Positions 13,742 to 26,152 of a DNA stretch of 64,000 nucleotides are shown here, piece by piece. Below the pieces are notes generated by a model. That model saw only the letters and a list, made by a program, of their open reading frames with translations. It searched no databases and was not told where the DNA came from. The DNA is from Paramecium pentaurelia (lineage: Eukaryota; Ciliophora; Oligohymenophorea; Peniculida; Parameciidae), in NCBI GenBank assembly GCA_905183005.1, contig CAJJDO010000070.1, positions 5,828-69,827 of the forward strand, read 5' to 3'. Each line of letters opens with the position of its first letter. Position 1 is the first letter of the stretch. The position numbers and the translations under genes are program-made.

Positions 13742-14002
13742 TCAATCTTTAAAGAAACTCACCAGTACTTAGTATTTGATAGCTAAAGTTTCAATGTCTT
13801 AGATTAAGATTTTGCAATGTCCATTTCAATCAAGGATTCTCAAATAGGTATCAATATCTGATTTGCTTGAATTGAATCCTGTGGACATTCCTTTGTATGC
13901 ATCGATAATTGGTGCCACTTCTACTTGATCTAAGATTCCATTTCTGTCTCTATTATAAAATTCAAAGAGACGTCTTGCAACATGTTTTTGTAGACTCTTC
14001 AT
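13742..14002 (-). pseudogene. EF-hand calcium-binding protein remnant with in-frame TGA
   Basis: From an ATG at 14002 an 87-codon frame shows one EF-hand (loop DRDRNGILDQVE) and, about 30 residues later, a second helix-loop-helix (IRILD-stop-NGHCKILIQDIE). The second loop contains TGA (13826-13828) exactly where a loop residue should be, and coding similarity continues past it to a second TGA at 13742. TGA is the normal ciliate stop, so this is either an inactivated gene, a sequencing error, or a truncated one-EF-hand protein. It resembles the small EF-hand proteins common in ciliates. Confidence 0.5.
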
Positions 14003-14128
14003 CACATATTCCTCCTAAAGAAATTTGAGAACGGAGAACTGATGAAGCCATTGAAATTTTAAATTTATAATGAATAAAAATAAAAATGCAAATAACTAAA
14101 ATGAGATGAATTATAATTATAATTAATT

Positions 14129-16724
14129 ATGCAACATTATAATTTAGATTTGAAATCTAATCCTAATCCTAGAAAATTGACCAGGTAAATCAGCAACAAG
14201 AGTGAGTCAGCTTCAAGATTATCTGAAATCTCGGATGATAGTAGTAGATAAATGATTGATCAAAATCGAAGCAAATCACATAATCGCAACAATTAAAAAC
14301 AACCTAGAATGATTCTATAGGAATAACTAAATTAAACTAGTAAAGTAACAAGCGAAATCAATACCTTAAAAACAACATTTAAAAAGACTAAATTTGATAG
14401 TACCTGGATTCATTCAAATTTTTTAAAGGCTTTGAAATCTGAAAGAATGAAATAACAATTTATAAATAATCTTTTTACAAATTCATATGTTTTAAGGCAA
14501 AATAAAAAATAGCTCATACATGATAAGTATATTAAAAAAAGCATAAAATAACCAATTTTAGGTATTTAAATTCTATAAATTTAAAGCGACCTATTCTCAA
14601 TCCAAAATACCGGTTATCTCACCCACAAGTGGATTTATTATCATATGGGATGCAATTGGAACAATTATTAATTTTATAATTCTCTGGTTAACTCCATTCC
14701 TATTATCCTTTTAATCATAATCTGAAATATTCTCATTTTCAGCCCTATAATTATTCATTATTTTCTTCTTAATCAGTGATATCTTTGTAACATTAAATAA
14801 AGGAATCATAATCTAAGGAATTGTTATTAAAAAGAGACGAAAATTAATCTAATAATATACCTAAACAACTGCAGGTACGGACCTTTTGAACTTAGCGTTA
14901 TAGATTATGATTTAATAGGATTTAGTTTAATATAAAATCTTAGGGGAATTCCTTACTTTTTGTTAGTTGATAGTTACATATAGGAAAATTGTAAAGTATT
15001 TTTCTGATTATTTTTTATTTGCCTTTTTTAAGGGGGCTTCAAGCTTCTTAATGGATTTATTAAGTTTGATTTTTTCAATATTTTTCTTTGCACATATTGT
15101 TGCCTGTTTTTGGCATTATGTAGGAATAAAATCTGAAGAAACTTCATGGCTTATAAGATATGATTTAATCAATGAATCCCAATGGAAATAATACAATTAT
15201 TCGTTTTATTGGGCTACAATGACAATGACTACAGTTGGATATGGTGATATAACTGCCCAAAGTTAATTAGAAATAATTTTTGTGGACATTATTATGTTTT
15301 TATCAAGTGGAGTTTTTGCATATTCAATGAATTCAATAGGAATGATCTTAAAGAACTTATAAGACTCAAAAATGAAATATAAAAGATCTTTGTTATAAAT
15401 GAATACATTTATGAGCAAGAATTAAGTAGAACCTTAAATTTAGAGTAGAATTCGAAATTATTTGAAATATTATATAGAGTAGGAACAAAATGAGAATTAG
15501 GAAGATGTAAATAGTTTAATTTCCTTATTACCTAAGAATCTATAACAAGATTTAAATACTGATATATAGACTAAAGTTATTAATAAAGATAAATTTGTGA
15601 TCAACCATTTTTCAAAAAGAACATAATAATAATTATCAAAGATGTTAGAATTAGTAAAATTTACTCCAGGTGATTATATTTATAAAAAAGGTGAAATATC
15701 TGATAAGAACCTCTATTTCATTAAGGAGGGAGAAGTTGATATTGTTGATGAATAAAGTAAGATGAAATTTTCAGAACTGCAATAAAATTAACCGTTTGGT
15801 ATTTATTAATTCTTTACCAATTTTCCGCCTAAGACTTCTGCTGTCAGTGTTGGTTTCTCAAACATCTATAAAATTAGCAGATAGGACTTTTTAGATATTT
15901 TACAATTTAACAGGAAAGATTTTGAAAAGTTTCATTATATCAAAGATTAAATAATTTTCAATTCGAATTATAGAATATTTGATTTACGATGTCAATTTTG
16001 TGATAGATACAATCATTAAGAAGTTGATTGCCCAATTTTAACATACAAACCAGATCTAGAATAAAGGGTATTGAAAATGGCTTAATAATCAAATGAACCA
16101 AACAGATTAAAAATAATTAGAAAACGAAATAAAGTTAATACTCTATGTTAACATTAATTGATTTGTAATTAAGTTAATTCGTTTATGGAAGATAATTATG
16201 GCTATTAAGTTTCAAATTCTTTACAAGTTGCCATAGCAGCTCAAAGATCGAAAAGTAATAATTACTCAGAACTAAATATTGAGCATAAAAAAACTACAGG
16301 GCTTATGTTAGATGATGGAGATTATGAGTAAGCTAAGCAATTATTTGCAGATAGTTCATAGAATAGAATGATAATTAAACTTGATCAAATTTCAAATCCA
16401 GATTAAGATTTTCCTTGTATGAAGCTAAATAAAAAGGAATCTAATAATTAAGTTAAAGAGTTTAATATGTTAGATGAATTATTTAGCAATAATAAATGGT
16501 TTCATTGTCCTATTTAATGTGATCAATATTAATCATATGAGAATTACTTCCCTTTAGGAAATATTGAATGCATTATTTAGTAATTAGATAATATAAATAC
16601 TAAGTATCAAAAAAAAGTGTAAAAATATATCTAAAGTATGAAAAAGTATACTTTTTTTTATAAAGTAAAATTAAAAGCACTAAAACTAAGACTGTTTTAT
16701 ATGAAAACTCTAAATAATGAATGA
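14129..16724 (+). CDS. Cyclic-nucleotide-binding-domain potassium channel
   Basis: A six-transmembrane K+ channel of the CNG/HCN/EAG superfamily, about 856 aa. After a polar N-terminus the membrane domain starts near residue 140. The pore signature TMTTVGYGD indicates K+ selectivity. The cytosolic cNMP-binding fold follows (FTPGDYIYKKGEISDKNLYF, then FSELQQNQPFGIYQFF). The phosphate-binding cassette lacks the usual FGE and the cAMP-contacting arginine, and the S4 region is poor in regular Arg/Lys repeats, so ligand gating and voltage sensing may both be weak. One 25-nt intron (14562-14586) was removed because it restores the conserved pre-S1 sequence. A Cys/His cluster (CQFCDRYNHQEVDCP) follows the cNBD. 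It ends 28 bp from the convergent Kelch gene. In Paramecium such channels serve ciliary and plasma-membrane excitability. Confidence 0.92.
14562..14586 (+). other. Intron in K+ channel gene (25 nt)
   Basis: GTATTT...TAAAG. Removing it joins the frame KQPIL to ATYSQSKIPVISP, as expected before S1 of this channel family. Confidence 0.8.
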
Positions 16725-16752
16725 CTTATAAAATAATTATATAAATTACAGT

Positions 16753-18223
16753 TCATTTAAGATGCTTTGGAAAGTTTTGAAAGGACAGTTATTTTATTTA
16801 CAAATCTAATTCTTCAGCTTTTGTTAGTTTCTTTAAAGGTTGTACAGGGGTTATTGAATGCAAAGAAAAGTATTGCTTATTAATAATAGATTAAGGTTAT
16901 TGTTCTTCTCTTTCTAATTCTTAGTCATTCGGCCTATACTCAGCTGCCAATTAACGTATTTAGTTTTAATTAAATTCAGCAATATTTACAGAAAATTCTA
17001 CATACCCATTAAGATTAACACCACCAAAATATAAAATTTAGCTTCTATAAGAAACAGCAGTATGTGCAGCTCTAGGTCGAGGAATACTGCCAAAGATATC
17101 CAATTGTATCCATTCTCGATCTAAAATTTTGAATGCAAATAAATCATTAAAATATGGATTGTTTTTTTAATCATCTCTTCCTCCAAAGATGATGATAATA
17201 TTCATATCTTGAATGTAAGAAGCTGTATGCTAAATTCTGGATAGGGGAGGTTTACCAGTAATTTCAGGTATAATCCAATTATTAAATGGTTAATCGAATT
17301 TCAAAATAGCTAAAAAATTGCTATAATATTAAGTATTTTTATTTTCATCAATAAAACATCCCCCAAAACAATAGACTCCTTCATAATCATAACTTTTTAA
17401 TTATTTAGAACGTGTTTCTCTTTTTTCAAAGATATATTGAGGTTTGTTATAGACACACACTAATTATTAGAATGCAAGTCCTTTTATGAAAGGATTCTTT
17501 TGTGTTTCAAGAGGAGTCCATTTGCATAAACCTACATTAATTGATTGTAATACTTAGATTTAAATAATGAAGATCATTAAATACTTAGAATCTACTACGT
17601 ATACCTCCCATTATTAATAAACCCCGTCCTATAATACAACTTCCAAACGATCTTCTGCTTTCTGGAATACACTCTATATTGGGTTTGAGTAATTGCCATG
17701 TTTCAGTTTCAATATCATAGATTCTAGTGTCACTTAAATTTTCTCTTATCTTCAAGGCAGAGTTAAATTGCATTTCTCCTCCATAAATAATTAATTGTTT
17801 TCCATTAATTGAATTTTATTGTTAATTGTCATACGAAAATTAAGTAGATAAAAGCATAGGATATCCAATACAATGCAAACAATGTCCATATCTATTTAAG
17901 GGAATATCACCTTTTTATTTAAGTTCTCTAAATTTCCCAAATTGTATTTCATATTCAATCATATCTCCAAATACTTCACTTCCTATTCCACCAAAAATAT
18001 ATATTCTCTTTTAATAGTCTGCTGCCATTGTATTTTCTCTAACTGTTGGTATCCATTAATGCTAGAGTTTGGTGAAAAAGGCACCATTATAAAACATAGG
18101 AAATGAAACTTTTTTCTTAACTTATTATTGACTTGTTTAGGCAATTTTCTCGAAATTCTGAAATGGTTCTACTTTATGAGGTATTCTCTTTACATATTTT
18201 TACATTCTCGTCATTGTTCTCAT
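16753..18223 (-). CDS. Kelch-repeat (beta-propeller) protein
   Basis: About 482 aa with roughly five or six Kelch repeats, seen as paired-glycine strands followed by W: IYIFGGIGSEVFGDM, LIIYGGEM, LIMGGIRSRF, VYCFGGCF, IIIFGGRDD and ILYFGGVNLNG. A basic N-terminus precedes the propeller, and an acidic, Gln-rich tail ends in LDLQIKQL. One 22-nt intron (17532-17553) keeps the frame. The start at 18223 (MRTMTRMQKY) is the first ATG after an in-frame TGA. Kelch propellers are protein-interaction platforms. No BTB or other partner domain is visible, so the specific role is unknown. Its stop faces that of the K+ channel gene. Confidence 0.9.
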
Positions 18224-18813
18224 TTTTTTCTTTATATGTTTGAATGAATTACTATTAAAGTTTCTTAGACTTCCTAATACTCATATTTCTATCGGTAGAG
18301 TGTATTGCCCAATAATTAAACTATTTTCTTATTCTAATTTAAATCATTTTAAATGCTCGAATTCAAATTAGATGATGAATCCACTGAATTGTGAGGCAAG
18401 GGAAACTTAGGGTTTTGCTCATTTAAAGATCGAAAACTTATGAATTATGCATCTCCTGATTAAACAGTAATCTACATAAATGCCATAATTTTTACATTAA
18501 CTTTCAACCTGTCGACAGTTCCTCGATTTGTAGACGATAAATCTAAGGTAGGTAGTTTTTATTGACTAGAAACTCGATTTCTCTCAATCATAAAATAATA
18601 AAATATTCAAATTTTTATATGAATTAAATTTAATGTTAGATAATAAAAACTAAACTAAAAGTGTACTTTTTGAGATGATTCTATTATAAATTATAAATGA
18701 ATAGGTAATTAAAAAATATAGGAAATAAGAAATAAATATTAATATTAATGTGATTCATAGTTAATTTAACTATTAAAATTGTAAAAAGGCAAATAAATCT
18801 TTTAATAAATTAA
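18224..18813. other. Divergent intergenic region, 590 bp
   Basis: AT-rich, between the start codons of the Kelch and sulfur-transport genes. A somewhat GC-richer stretch at 18400-18560 shows no readable domain. It presumably holds both promoters. No conserved element was recognised. Confidence 0.6.
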
Positions 18814-19955
18814 ATGACTAAATGCAATAATATCTGTTGGAATCCAGACGATGTATACTTAGCTTTAATTGGAGGGTGTTTGATAGGAGTGGCAACAAGC
18901 ATCCACTACATGTTGATGGGTAGAGTGACAGGGTTTAGCGGAATATACTATAGTTTGATAACCTTTGATAAAGGAAGCTGGAATTGGAAATTAAGTCTTA
19001 TGAGTTCTGTAATGTTAGCATCATGTATAATGTTTAAAATTTATGACTATGGGTATAATAATTTAAACTAATTTAGATCATCATCTATTTTGAATGGAGC
19101 ATCCCCATCATATAACACAGAGTAAATGTTGACAGGAATTGGTTGGGGAGGAAGTGTCTTAAGTGGATTTTTAGTAGGTTTTGGAACTAAGATGGGAAAT
19201 GGCTGTACAAGTGGACACGGAGTCTGTGGATTGCCTAGATTGTCAATGAGGTCATTTGTAGCTGTATGCACATTCATGGGGATGGGATTCATAACTGCTA
19301 CTTTCAGATATTGGGGTATAAATAACTAATGAGTTTTACTTTTAGTCATTAATAAAGACTTCTATGGTCCTTTTAATAACATCATTCCTATTGGAGACTA
19401 TCCAATAATATCTACAGTATTTTTATGCGCAAGCGTAGCACTCATAGTGTTATCTTTTGTGTTATAAAAGATATAAGATTAATCAAAGATTATTGATGTT
19501 GCTGTAGCATCTCTAACAGGATTCATTTTTGGACTAGGATTGGTTATTTCAGGAATGGTTTAGAGATTGAAAATTATAAGCTTCTTAACAATTAGTAATA
19601 TCTGGGATCGTAATCTATTATTATATCTTTAGCAAGTCTAGCTTTTGTAATGATTACAGCTGTGGGAGTTAATTTCATCACTTTTAGAATTTTGGACAAA
19701 CCAGTATTTAATACAAAATTCGAACTTCCCACTAACAAAACAGTTGATTTGAAGCTTATTCTTGGAGCTGCTTTATTTGGAATGGGATGGGGAATTGGTG
19801 GGTTATGTCCTGGACCTGCCATTGCACTATATCCTGAGTTCACAATTTAAATTGGAATAATATTTATGATATTTTTAGGAGTTGGACAAATAACTGCCAA
19901 CTATGTTGTTGAAAGAACCAAAGATGTAGAAATAATGTCGAAACCATTGTTATGA
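18814..19955 (+). CDS. YeeE/YedE-family sulfur transport protein
   Basis: A multi-pass membrane protein of about 362 aa. It has the two signature halves of the YeeE/YedE family, which in bacteria move thiosulfate or other sulfur compounds. The first half has GWGGSVLSGFLVGFGTKMGN then GCTSGHGVCGLPRLS. The second has GFIFGLGLVISGMVQRLK, IWDPSLAFVM and GWGIGGLCPGPAI. The paired Cys in GCTSGHGVCG and GLCPGPA are conserved. Two introns were removed: 19316-19345 (30 nt, contains an in-frame TGA) and 19610-19632 (23 nt, which restores IWDPSL). The presence of introns and ciliate codon use shows it is a resident nuclear gene. The family is mostly bacterial, so an ancient transfer is plausible but not shown here. 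It ends only 31 bp before the next ATG on the same strand. Confidence 0.92.
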
Positions 19956-19986
19956 TTATTAATATATATAAATACATTATATTAAT

Positions 19987-22300
19987 ATGCCTCCGAAAAG
20001 ATCACATCACAAAACTTATTCATCAGAAATATCCCCTTCAAATCTTTTGGCTTATCCTACTCATAGAGAAGAAACTAAAATTTCTAAATCTCCAACTTTA
20101 CAATTTGATTTCAAAGTAATCAAATTCTAAATTTTCATAGACTAACCAGATATCCATTGAATAAAATTCTTTACTTAGATAGAATGGTTCCTCTTCTAAT
20201 CTTCAATAATTATAATAATAGTAATATATTTGAACTATTATCTGAGGAAAATTATTCGAAAATTTCAATAATAAGATCTCCTTATATCCAAAGGCTTTAT
20301 CACACCACAATATTTAAGTTCTAATCCTAGATTATTCCAATCTAATTTAAAAAGTAAATAATAATCCAACCACATCAAAACCTAACCTTATTCTAATAAA
20401 AATATATAATACTAAGTTTTAGGTATAGAAACTGAAGAGTATAAACAACCTTCATTTATTTCACAATTTTAATAGAAATTTTAAGATACTTTGCACACAC
20501 AATAAGTAAAAAAGAATTCTTTATCTCTAAAATAAAAGACAGAAATACCTTTTTTAGATTTATAATAAAAATAGTAAATAGAGAATTTGTATAGCAATTA
20601 ATTTCATAAATCATAAGGATCTTTTAATATCCAGAATACTTAGAAGATATCATTTCATTAGAATTAAACTCATTCAAAAAGTAATGGATTAGCAATTACC
20701 CCTATTCTTTAAGTTCATACTCCTAAAGAAGTCCTGACAGAATTTCATTAACTTGAATCTCTTACTGCAAGGTATTTTTCAATATAATGAATAGAAAGAA
20801 GCCCATTCTTTCTCTGGTTTTACAATACAAATTGTTAAAAATAAAACTATAAATTGAATTATCAACCCAAAACATTCAACATTTAGTCGATATAGTTAGG
20901 TAGGAAATAAATAACAATTTTAAAAATTGTAAATAAAAAATTATAGGAATCTAAACTTGCAATCTATCTATCCCTACAGATTATATTTTATCAATGACAG
21001 AAAAACCTTTATTAATTTTAGAAGGTTGTTAAATCAAACCATTAGTTATAGAACCTATTTTTGAAATAGAGAATGAAATTTAGATTTCCAGAGTAAGTTT
21101 AAAAGATTTTGAATTTATAAAATGTATTGGTATGGGAGGATTTTCAAAAGTTTATTTAGTTAAGGAAATAAAAACAGGAAAATATTTTGCCATGAAATTA
21201 ATCGAAAAAGGTCCTATAATTTAATAGAATAAATAAAAAATAATTCAAAATGAAAGAGATATAATGTGTTTGATAGATGATCCTTTTGTAGTAAAAATGT
21301 ATTTTGCATTTGAATCAAGAAAATACTTTGTATTTGTCTTAGAATATTGTTCAGGAGGAGAACTCTTCTTTTTACTTAGAAAAGTACTAAATTTTTATTT
21401 ATATAGATTAAAAGAATGAGTGAAAAAGATGCTTTCTTTTATTTTTCAGAAATTTGTTTAGGAATGAAAACTCTGCATTCTAACAATATAATTTATAGAG
21501 ATATTAAACCTGAAAATATATTAATTGATTTAGATGGACATATAAGGATAGCTGATTTTGGATTGTCTAAACCCAATATGATTGAAACTGAAGATGCATA
21601 TTCATTTTGTGGATCCTCTGAATATATGGCACCAGAAATGTTATTAAAAAGTGGACATACTTTTTAATTAGATTTGTATTGTCTAGGTGCATTGCTCTAT
21701 GAATTAGTAACTGGACTACCTCCTTTTTATTCTAGAAACCTTGAAGAGATCTATTAGAGAATTTTAAATTAGAAATTAAAGTTTCCACCATAAATCTAAT
21801 TATCTTCATCAATTAAACATCTTTTGACAAATCTATTAGCTAAAAATCCTAAAGATAGAATTGATTCTATTGATACTTTATTAAACCATCCCTGGATGAC
21901 TTAATGGGGAGATCAAAATTTATATAAAGATATTATTATTAAAAAGATTCGCCCTCCATATACTCCTGATTATTTTAATCTCAATTTTGATGAATAAGAG
22001 TTTGGAAAAGGAGAGAGTGAATTTTTATAATTTATTAAACCATTACAAAAAAGCATGAATGAAAATTTTCCTAAAGAAATTATATTAAAGGAATTTTATT
22101 ACAATAAAAATAAAAATATAAATGAAGAAGAAGATTAAACAAATTATAAATTAGAGTATAAATAAACTCAAAAATAAAATTCAAAAGGAAAGAATGCTGA
22201 AGAGGATAGTGTGCCATATCATAAAGGTTTTTTGATGAATAAATATAGTAGTTATTAAAGACTACTTACTGAAGTTGAACCAAAACTAAAACTAGCATGA
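19987..22300 (+). CDS. AGC-family serine/threonine protein kinase
   Basis: About 738 aa. The first 370 residues are polar and Gln/Ser/Asn-rich. The kinase domain follows: glycine loop GMGGFSKVYL, catalytic Lys in YFAMKLIEK, EYCSGGELFF, HRD-equivalent YRDIKPENIL, DFG in IADFGLSK, and EYMAPEM. AGC character comes from PFYSRNLEEIYQRI, HPWM and a C-terminal extension with PPYTPDYF and FDEQEF. The usual DxWxxG in helix F is DLYCLG, so Trp is replaced by Tyr. Introns: 20116-20140 (25), 20221-20246 (26, ends TGAG), 20772-20794 (23) and 21384-21406 (23). All are needed for one frame, and the spliced length is a multiple of three. Substrate and pathway are unknown. Confidence 0.9.
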
Positions 22301-22458
22301 ATACAAATTAAACTAAGAATGAAACCATATATCTTCAATTATTCCACTTTATGAAATATATGTATATATAATTAATGCTATGTTAATCAATGGACTACTT
22401 ATTTTATAATAGTATACATAGAATAATAAAATTATCTAATTTTATACACTATTTGAAG

Positions 22459-24128
22459 TCATATTTCATCACATGAATCTACAGTTTTTATATCTCCTCC
22501 TATGGAATTAATCATATCTTTCTAATATTTTTAATTGCTTAAATCAATACTCTTCAATTAATCATATTACTGGCTTTATTACAAAGTACAAAATGAAAAT
22601 GAATTACTAGTTTAGGATGATAATGATTATCCAAAACAGTTTGGAACAAATAAATAATTTTATAACATCTATTAACAAGGAATTAGACAATTTTATTGGT
22701 TTGCAAGTATGAATTGTGATTAATTTGATAGAGTAGCCTATTCTTTAGTATTATTTATAGTATTAATGTCAATATTAACTTTTTTTATTATAGTATTTAG
22801 TATAATATTTTAGAAATCTAATACATTGTATGGTGTCAAATAGATTCGATTATTTCTTTTATTAAAAATAACAAGACTGCTATGATCATTGTTTACATAA
22901 AAGTTTGAATCAACTTTTTAAATATTCAATTTCTTCTTATATAAAAATCTTTCATTAGTATTAATTTACAAAGAGTCATCAGGAAGGTAATCAAAAAAGT
23001 CATCTTTATTCATTTTTTATGCTTCTTTAATTTTTCCTTCCTGTAAATAAAGTTCCACATATAAATTTTTAATAGCTAACAGAATAAATTGGCATTCAAA
23101 GTTATCAATTTCTTCTATTGGTGTTGATATGCCATATTTTTTTGAATAATTTTATCTTAATATTTATACTTTCTCAAATAAGATTGGATTAATACTATTA
23201 ATCTCTTATTTCTATATCTCTCTCTTTATCAATGAATTATATTTATTTTTTAAAGTGTTTTCTGTTCTTGCTCTACCATATAGAATAGATAATTCAGACC
23301 ATTTCTTCCCTCTTATTAATATCATCTTTAATAAATCGATTTCCTATTATTTATCCCAAGGCACACTAATTTATATATTTGATACTTAGATATGTTAGGA
23401 TCTAATCTATTTATCCATCTCTCTCTACATTATTTTGGCTATCTAAATACCTTGTTTGAGGATTGTTTGAATATTTCCTTAGCTATTTAAGACCATTTAT
23501 TCTCTCTACCCGATTTCTAAAACTCTCTTAATATCTAATCATTTTCTTACTAATGTACTGAAAATAACAATTAATCTTCTTATTCTGTCCAAGGTATTTA
23601 AGATAATGGAACTCGATATCTTTATTCCCATTTCAATCTACACTGATGAGCATTCCTTCCTAAAATTATTTTAGAAATTTCTCTCCATTCTTCATATTTC
23701 TGTAAAGTTAATAAATCATTTACTAATAATCTATTATCTTTCAATCCTTTATATAAACAATATCGGATTACTATCCAATAAAATAACTTTTTTTCAATCT
23801 CACTCCATTTTATGGATTTCTTTCTTCCATTTTATCTTAAAAAATGAATATAAAAGTACAGATTTAGTTTAAATAATACTATAGCCTATTCAGCTGTTGG
23901 CCAATCTTTAAAATCTAATCTTAAATTATCACCAACTTTAGATAACATTTCAAAATTTTCCTAAATAAAAGATGTTTTTTCAATAAAATGATAGAACTCT
24001 TTGATCACAATATCTTGAGAAACCACTATAAACTCTTTTATTATAGCTTTACCCTTTAAATCCTCCATTTCAAAATTACTGGGCACATCATGATCATTTT
24101 TATTTTTAGTATTTTTTTGGGTATTCAT
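22459..24128 (-). CDS. Three-repeat Myb/SANT DNA-binding protein
   Basis: About 549 aa. It holds three consecutive Myb repeats: one around EWREISKIILGRNAHQCRLK; a second with PWTEQEDQLLFS, KWSQIAKEIF and QCRERWINRLDP; and a third with PWDKQQEIDLLKMILIRGKK and WSELSILYGRARTENTLKNK. This is the animal c-Myb/R1R2R3 arrangement. A helical N-terminal 150 residues and a Gln/Asn/Ser-rich tail complete it. One 20-nt intron (23366-23385) interrupts the second-to-third repeat linker. Likely a nuclear transcription or snRNA-type promoter factor. A second three-repeat Myb gene lies 2 kb away on the other strand (26153). Confidence 0.88.
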
Positions 24129-26152
24129 TTTATTATTTAATACTGAAAAGAAACTATATTAATACTATATCAAAACAATAACGATTAATATCATTAATTA
24201 CTTTTCTGACTTTTTGAGAAGAATTAAACAGCAAATCTTACAAAAAGAATCATATTATTTGTCTTGATTCTAGTAAATTCTTAAACTTATTAATAATATT
24301 AAGTTACTAGTATTAAGTTAATATTTTGATAATTAAATAGTATTTATTAATAATAATGGGGATTGTAAAATAATTATAATAAAAAGGTTTATAAAATTTG
24401 TATCGATCTCATTTATAAGTACGTTTATTCATTTAAACTAAAAATTATAGAGATAAGAATTTGTAAATTGTTATAAGTTAAATTTAGTACTGCATGGAAC
24501 GATAATAAATTTAATTCTTTTAAATGCTAAAATTAAATAATATAAATGATCAAATGTCTATAAAGTCTGATTCATAACTTATGATTATATATCTAACAAT
24601 GATATATATATATATTTTTTTAAATTATTTTTCATAAATTAGTTGATCAAGTTACATTCATTTTCAATCACTCATAATCATTTAATTTCAACTTTAAATT
24701 AGCTATTTTGAATCCCTCTATAATATTACTTTACTTGTAATACTTATAAAATTTTATTTTATGTAAGTGGAATAACTTTCACAGGTTTATTAATATTTTT
24801 GGTATTAAAAATGACAATTAAATTATTAATTAAAATGGTTAATAAATATTTGAAATTTGTATATAATTAATATAAATATCCAGGTACTTCAAAATAATTT
24901 TCATATTAGTCCCAATTCTACAATGATAGAAATTTTCAAATTATTACTTAAATTTAATCCAAGAACCATTTCTTAATTAGAAAATATATTTTTATAAATT
25001 TAGCATTCTTGTATCCCATCCTCAATATATCAAATTAATAAGCTCTTAAAATATTAAACCTTCTCTCCCTTTAAAAGTTTTAATGAATAAATTTGTTACT
25101 GGTGAGAATTCAATTTGGGTTTGCAATTTTTTTTTTACTTACTTTTCCTATATTGTTTAATTTTTACTTTCAATTTATCTGGATAGAGTTCGTATTTCTA
25201 ATGCTCTTTCGATATTAATAGTAATGAGAATACCAATTTAACGAATTCAAAAGAATCTAAGTTTTCTAATTGATAAAGTGCTCTCAATAACTAAACGATT
25301 CTCTCTACTTTAAAATTAAGAATTGGAATCAATTATTTTTCTTATAGAATTTGATATTTTATTTTATAAAGCAAAAAGCAATTGTTGGGTTTCTGTCATT
25401 AACATATTTTGATAGTTGTAATATAAAGATATTATATTACATCTTAAACAAAAATTATTTTTTAGTTATACTGATTGTTTTAATCAAATTTTCCATAATT
25501 ATTATTTAAAAAGATATTTATTATCTTATTATAGTTTATTGGTTTGATTGCAAATCAAAATTTTATGCTTCAAAATCAATGCCAATATTATCAATTCTTT
25601 TACTTCTATTAATTATCCCAAAAGGTATTGTAATTCTCACTTTTTTCTAAGTACAGTGAGACAAGTGATTGAATCTTAAATTGAAAGATTATCACTTAAT
25701 CACTTATTTTATTTTTTAAAATATAGAAATACAATAACTCTAAAGACTTAGATGATAAATTCGAATCATTATTGTAAATTTCTTAAATCTTTGATTAGAT
25801 TTTGCAAATTTTTATCATTATATTATTATATCAAAATATTAGTTTCTTCCTGTTTTTTTATACAGACTTGCTATTTTACTAATCTTATTGTCCAATCAAT
25901 AGTATTATTACTGTAAGACACAGGACATTAATTTTAATCTGCTATAACCAAATTATAATAGCCATTTCTTTAAATATTGTTAATTTCTAGACTATACATT
26001 GTCACCTTTAAATTTGCAATTTAATAATACAAAGCTTAAATCCAATATCCTTAATTCAAGAAATTAAAAACAATTATAAAAATATTAGACAATATATTAT
26101 TAAATGGGGTACTCATTTATTGGATTATTTTATAATTTCTGAAAATTGATTA
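24129..26152 (-). pseudogene. Unresolved coding-like stretch, possible decayed gene
   Basis: Protein-like segments occur on the minus strand in successive but shifting frames. Examples are a segment with NGYYNLVIADQN near 25930-25990, one with RITIPFGIINRSKRIDNIG near 25570-25630, one with VQLLRALYQLENLDSFEFVK near 25220-25290, and one with RMGYKNAKFIKIYFL near 24930-24980. I could not link them with GT...AG introns of normal size. The plus strand also has a 140-codon hydrophobic frame (25234-25665). Either a fast-evolving gene with introns I missed, or a pseudogene with several frameshifts. No family recognised. The flanks 24129-24880 and 26000-26152 show nothing. Confidence 0.3.

Noticed and set aside
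19068..19843. Antisense frames over the sulfur transporter
   Set aside because: Shadows of the well-supported YeeE/YedE gene on the plus strand.
22502..22885. Plus-strand 127-codon frame resembling a small membrane protein
   Set aside because: It lies entirely antisense to the C-terminal half of the Myb gene (22459-24128), whose frame is continuous there.
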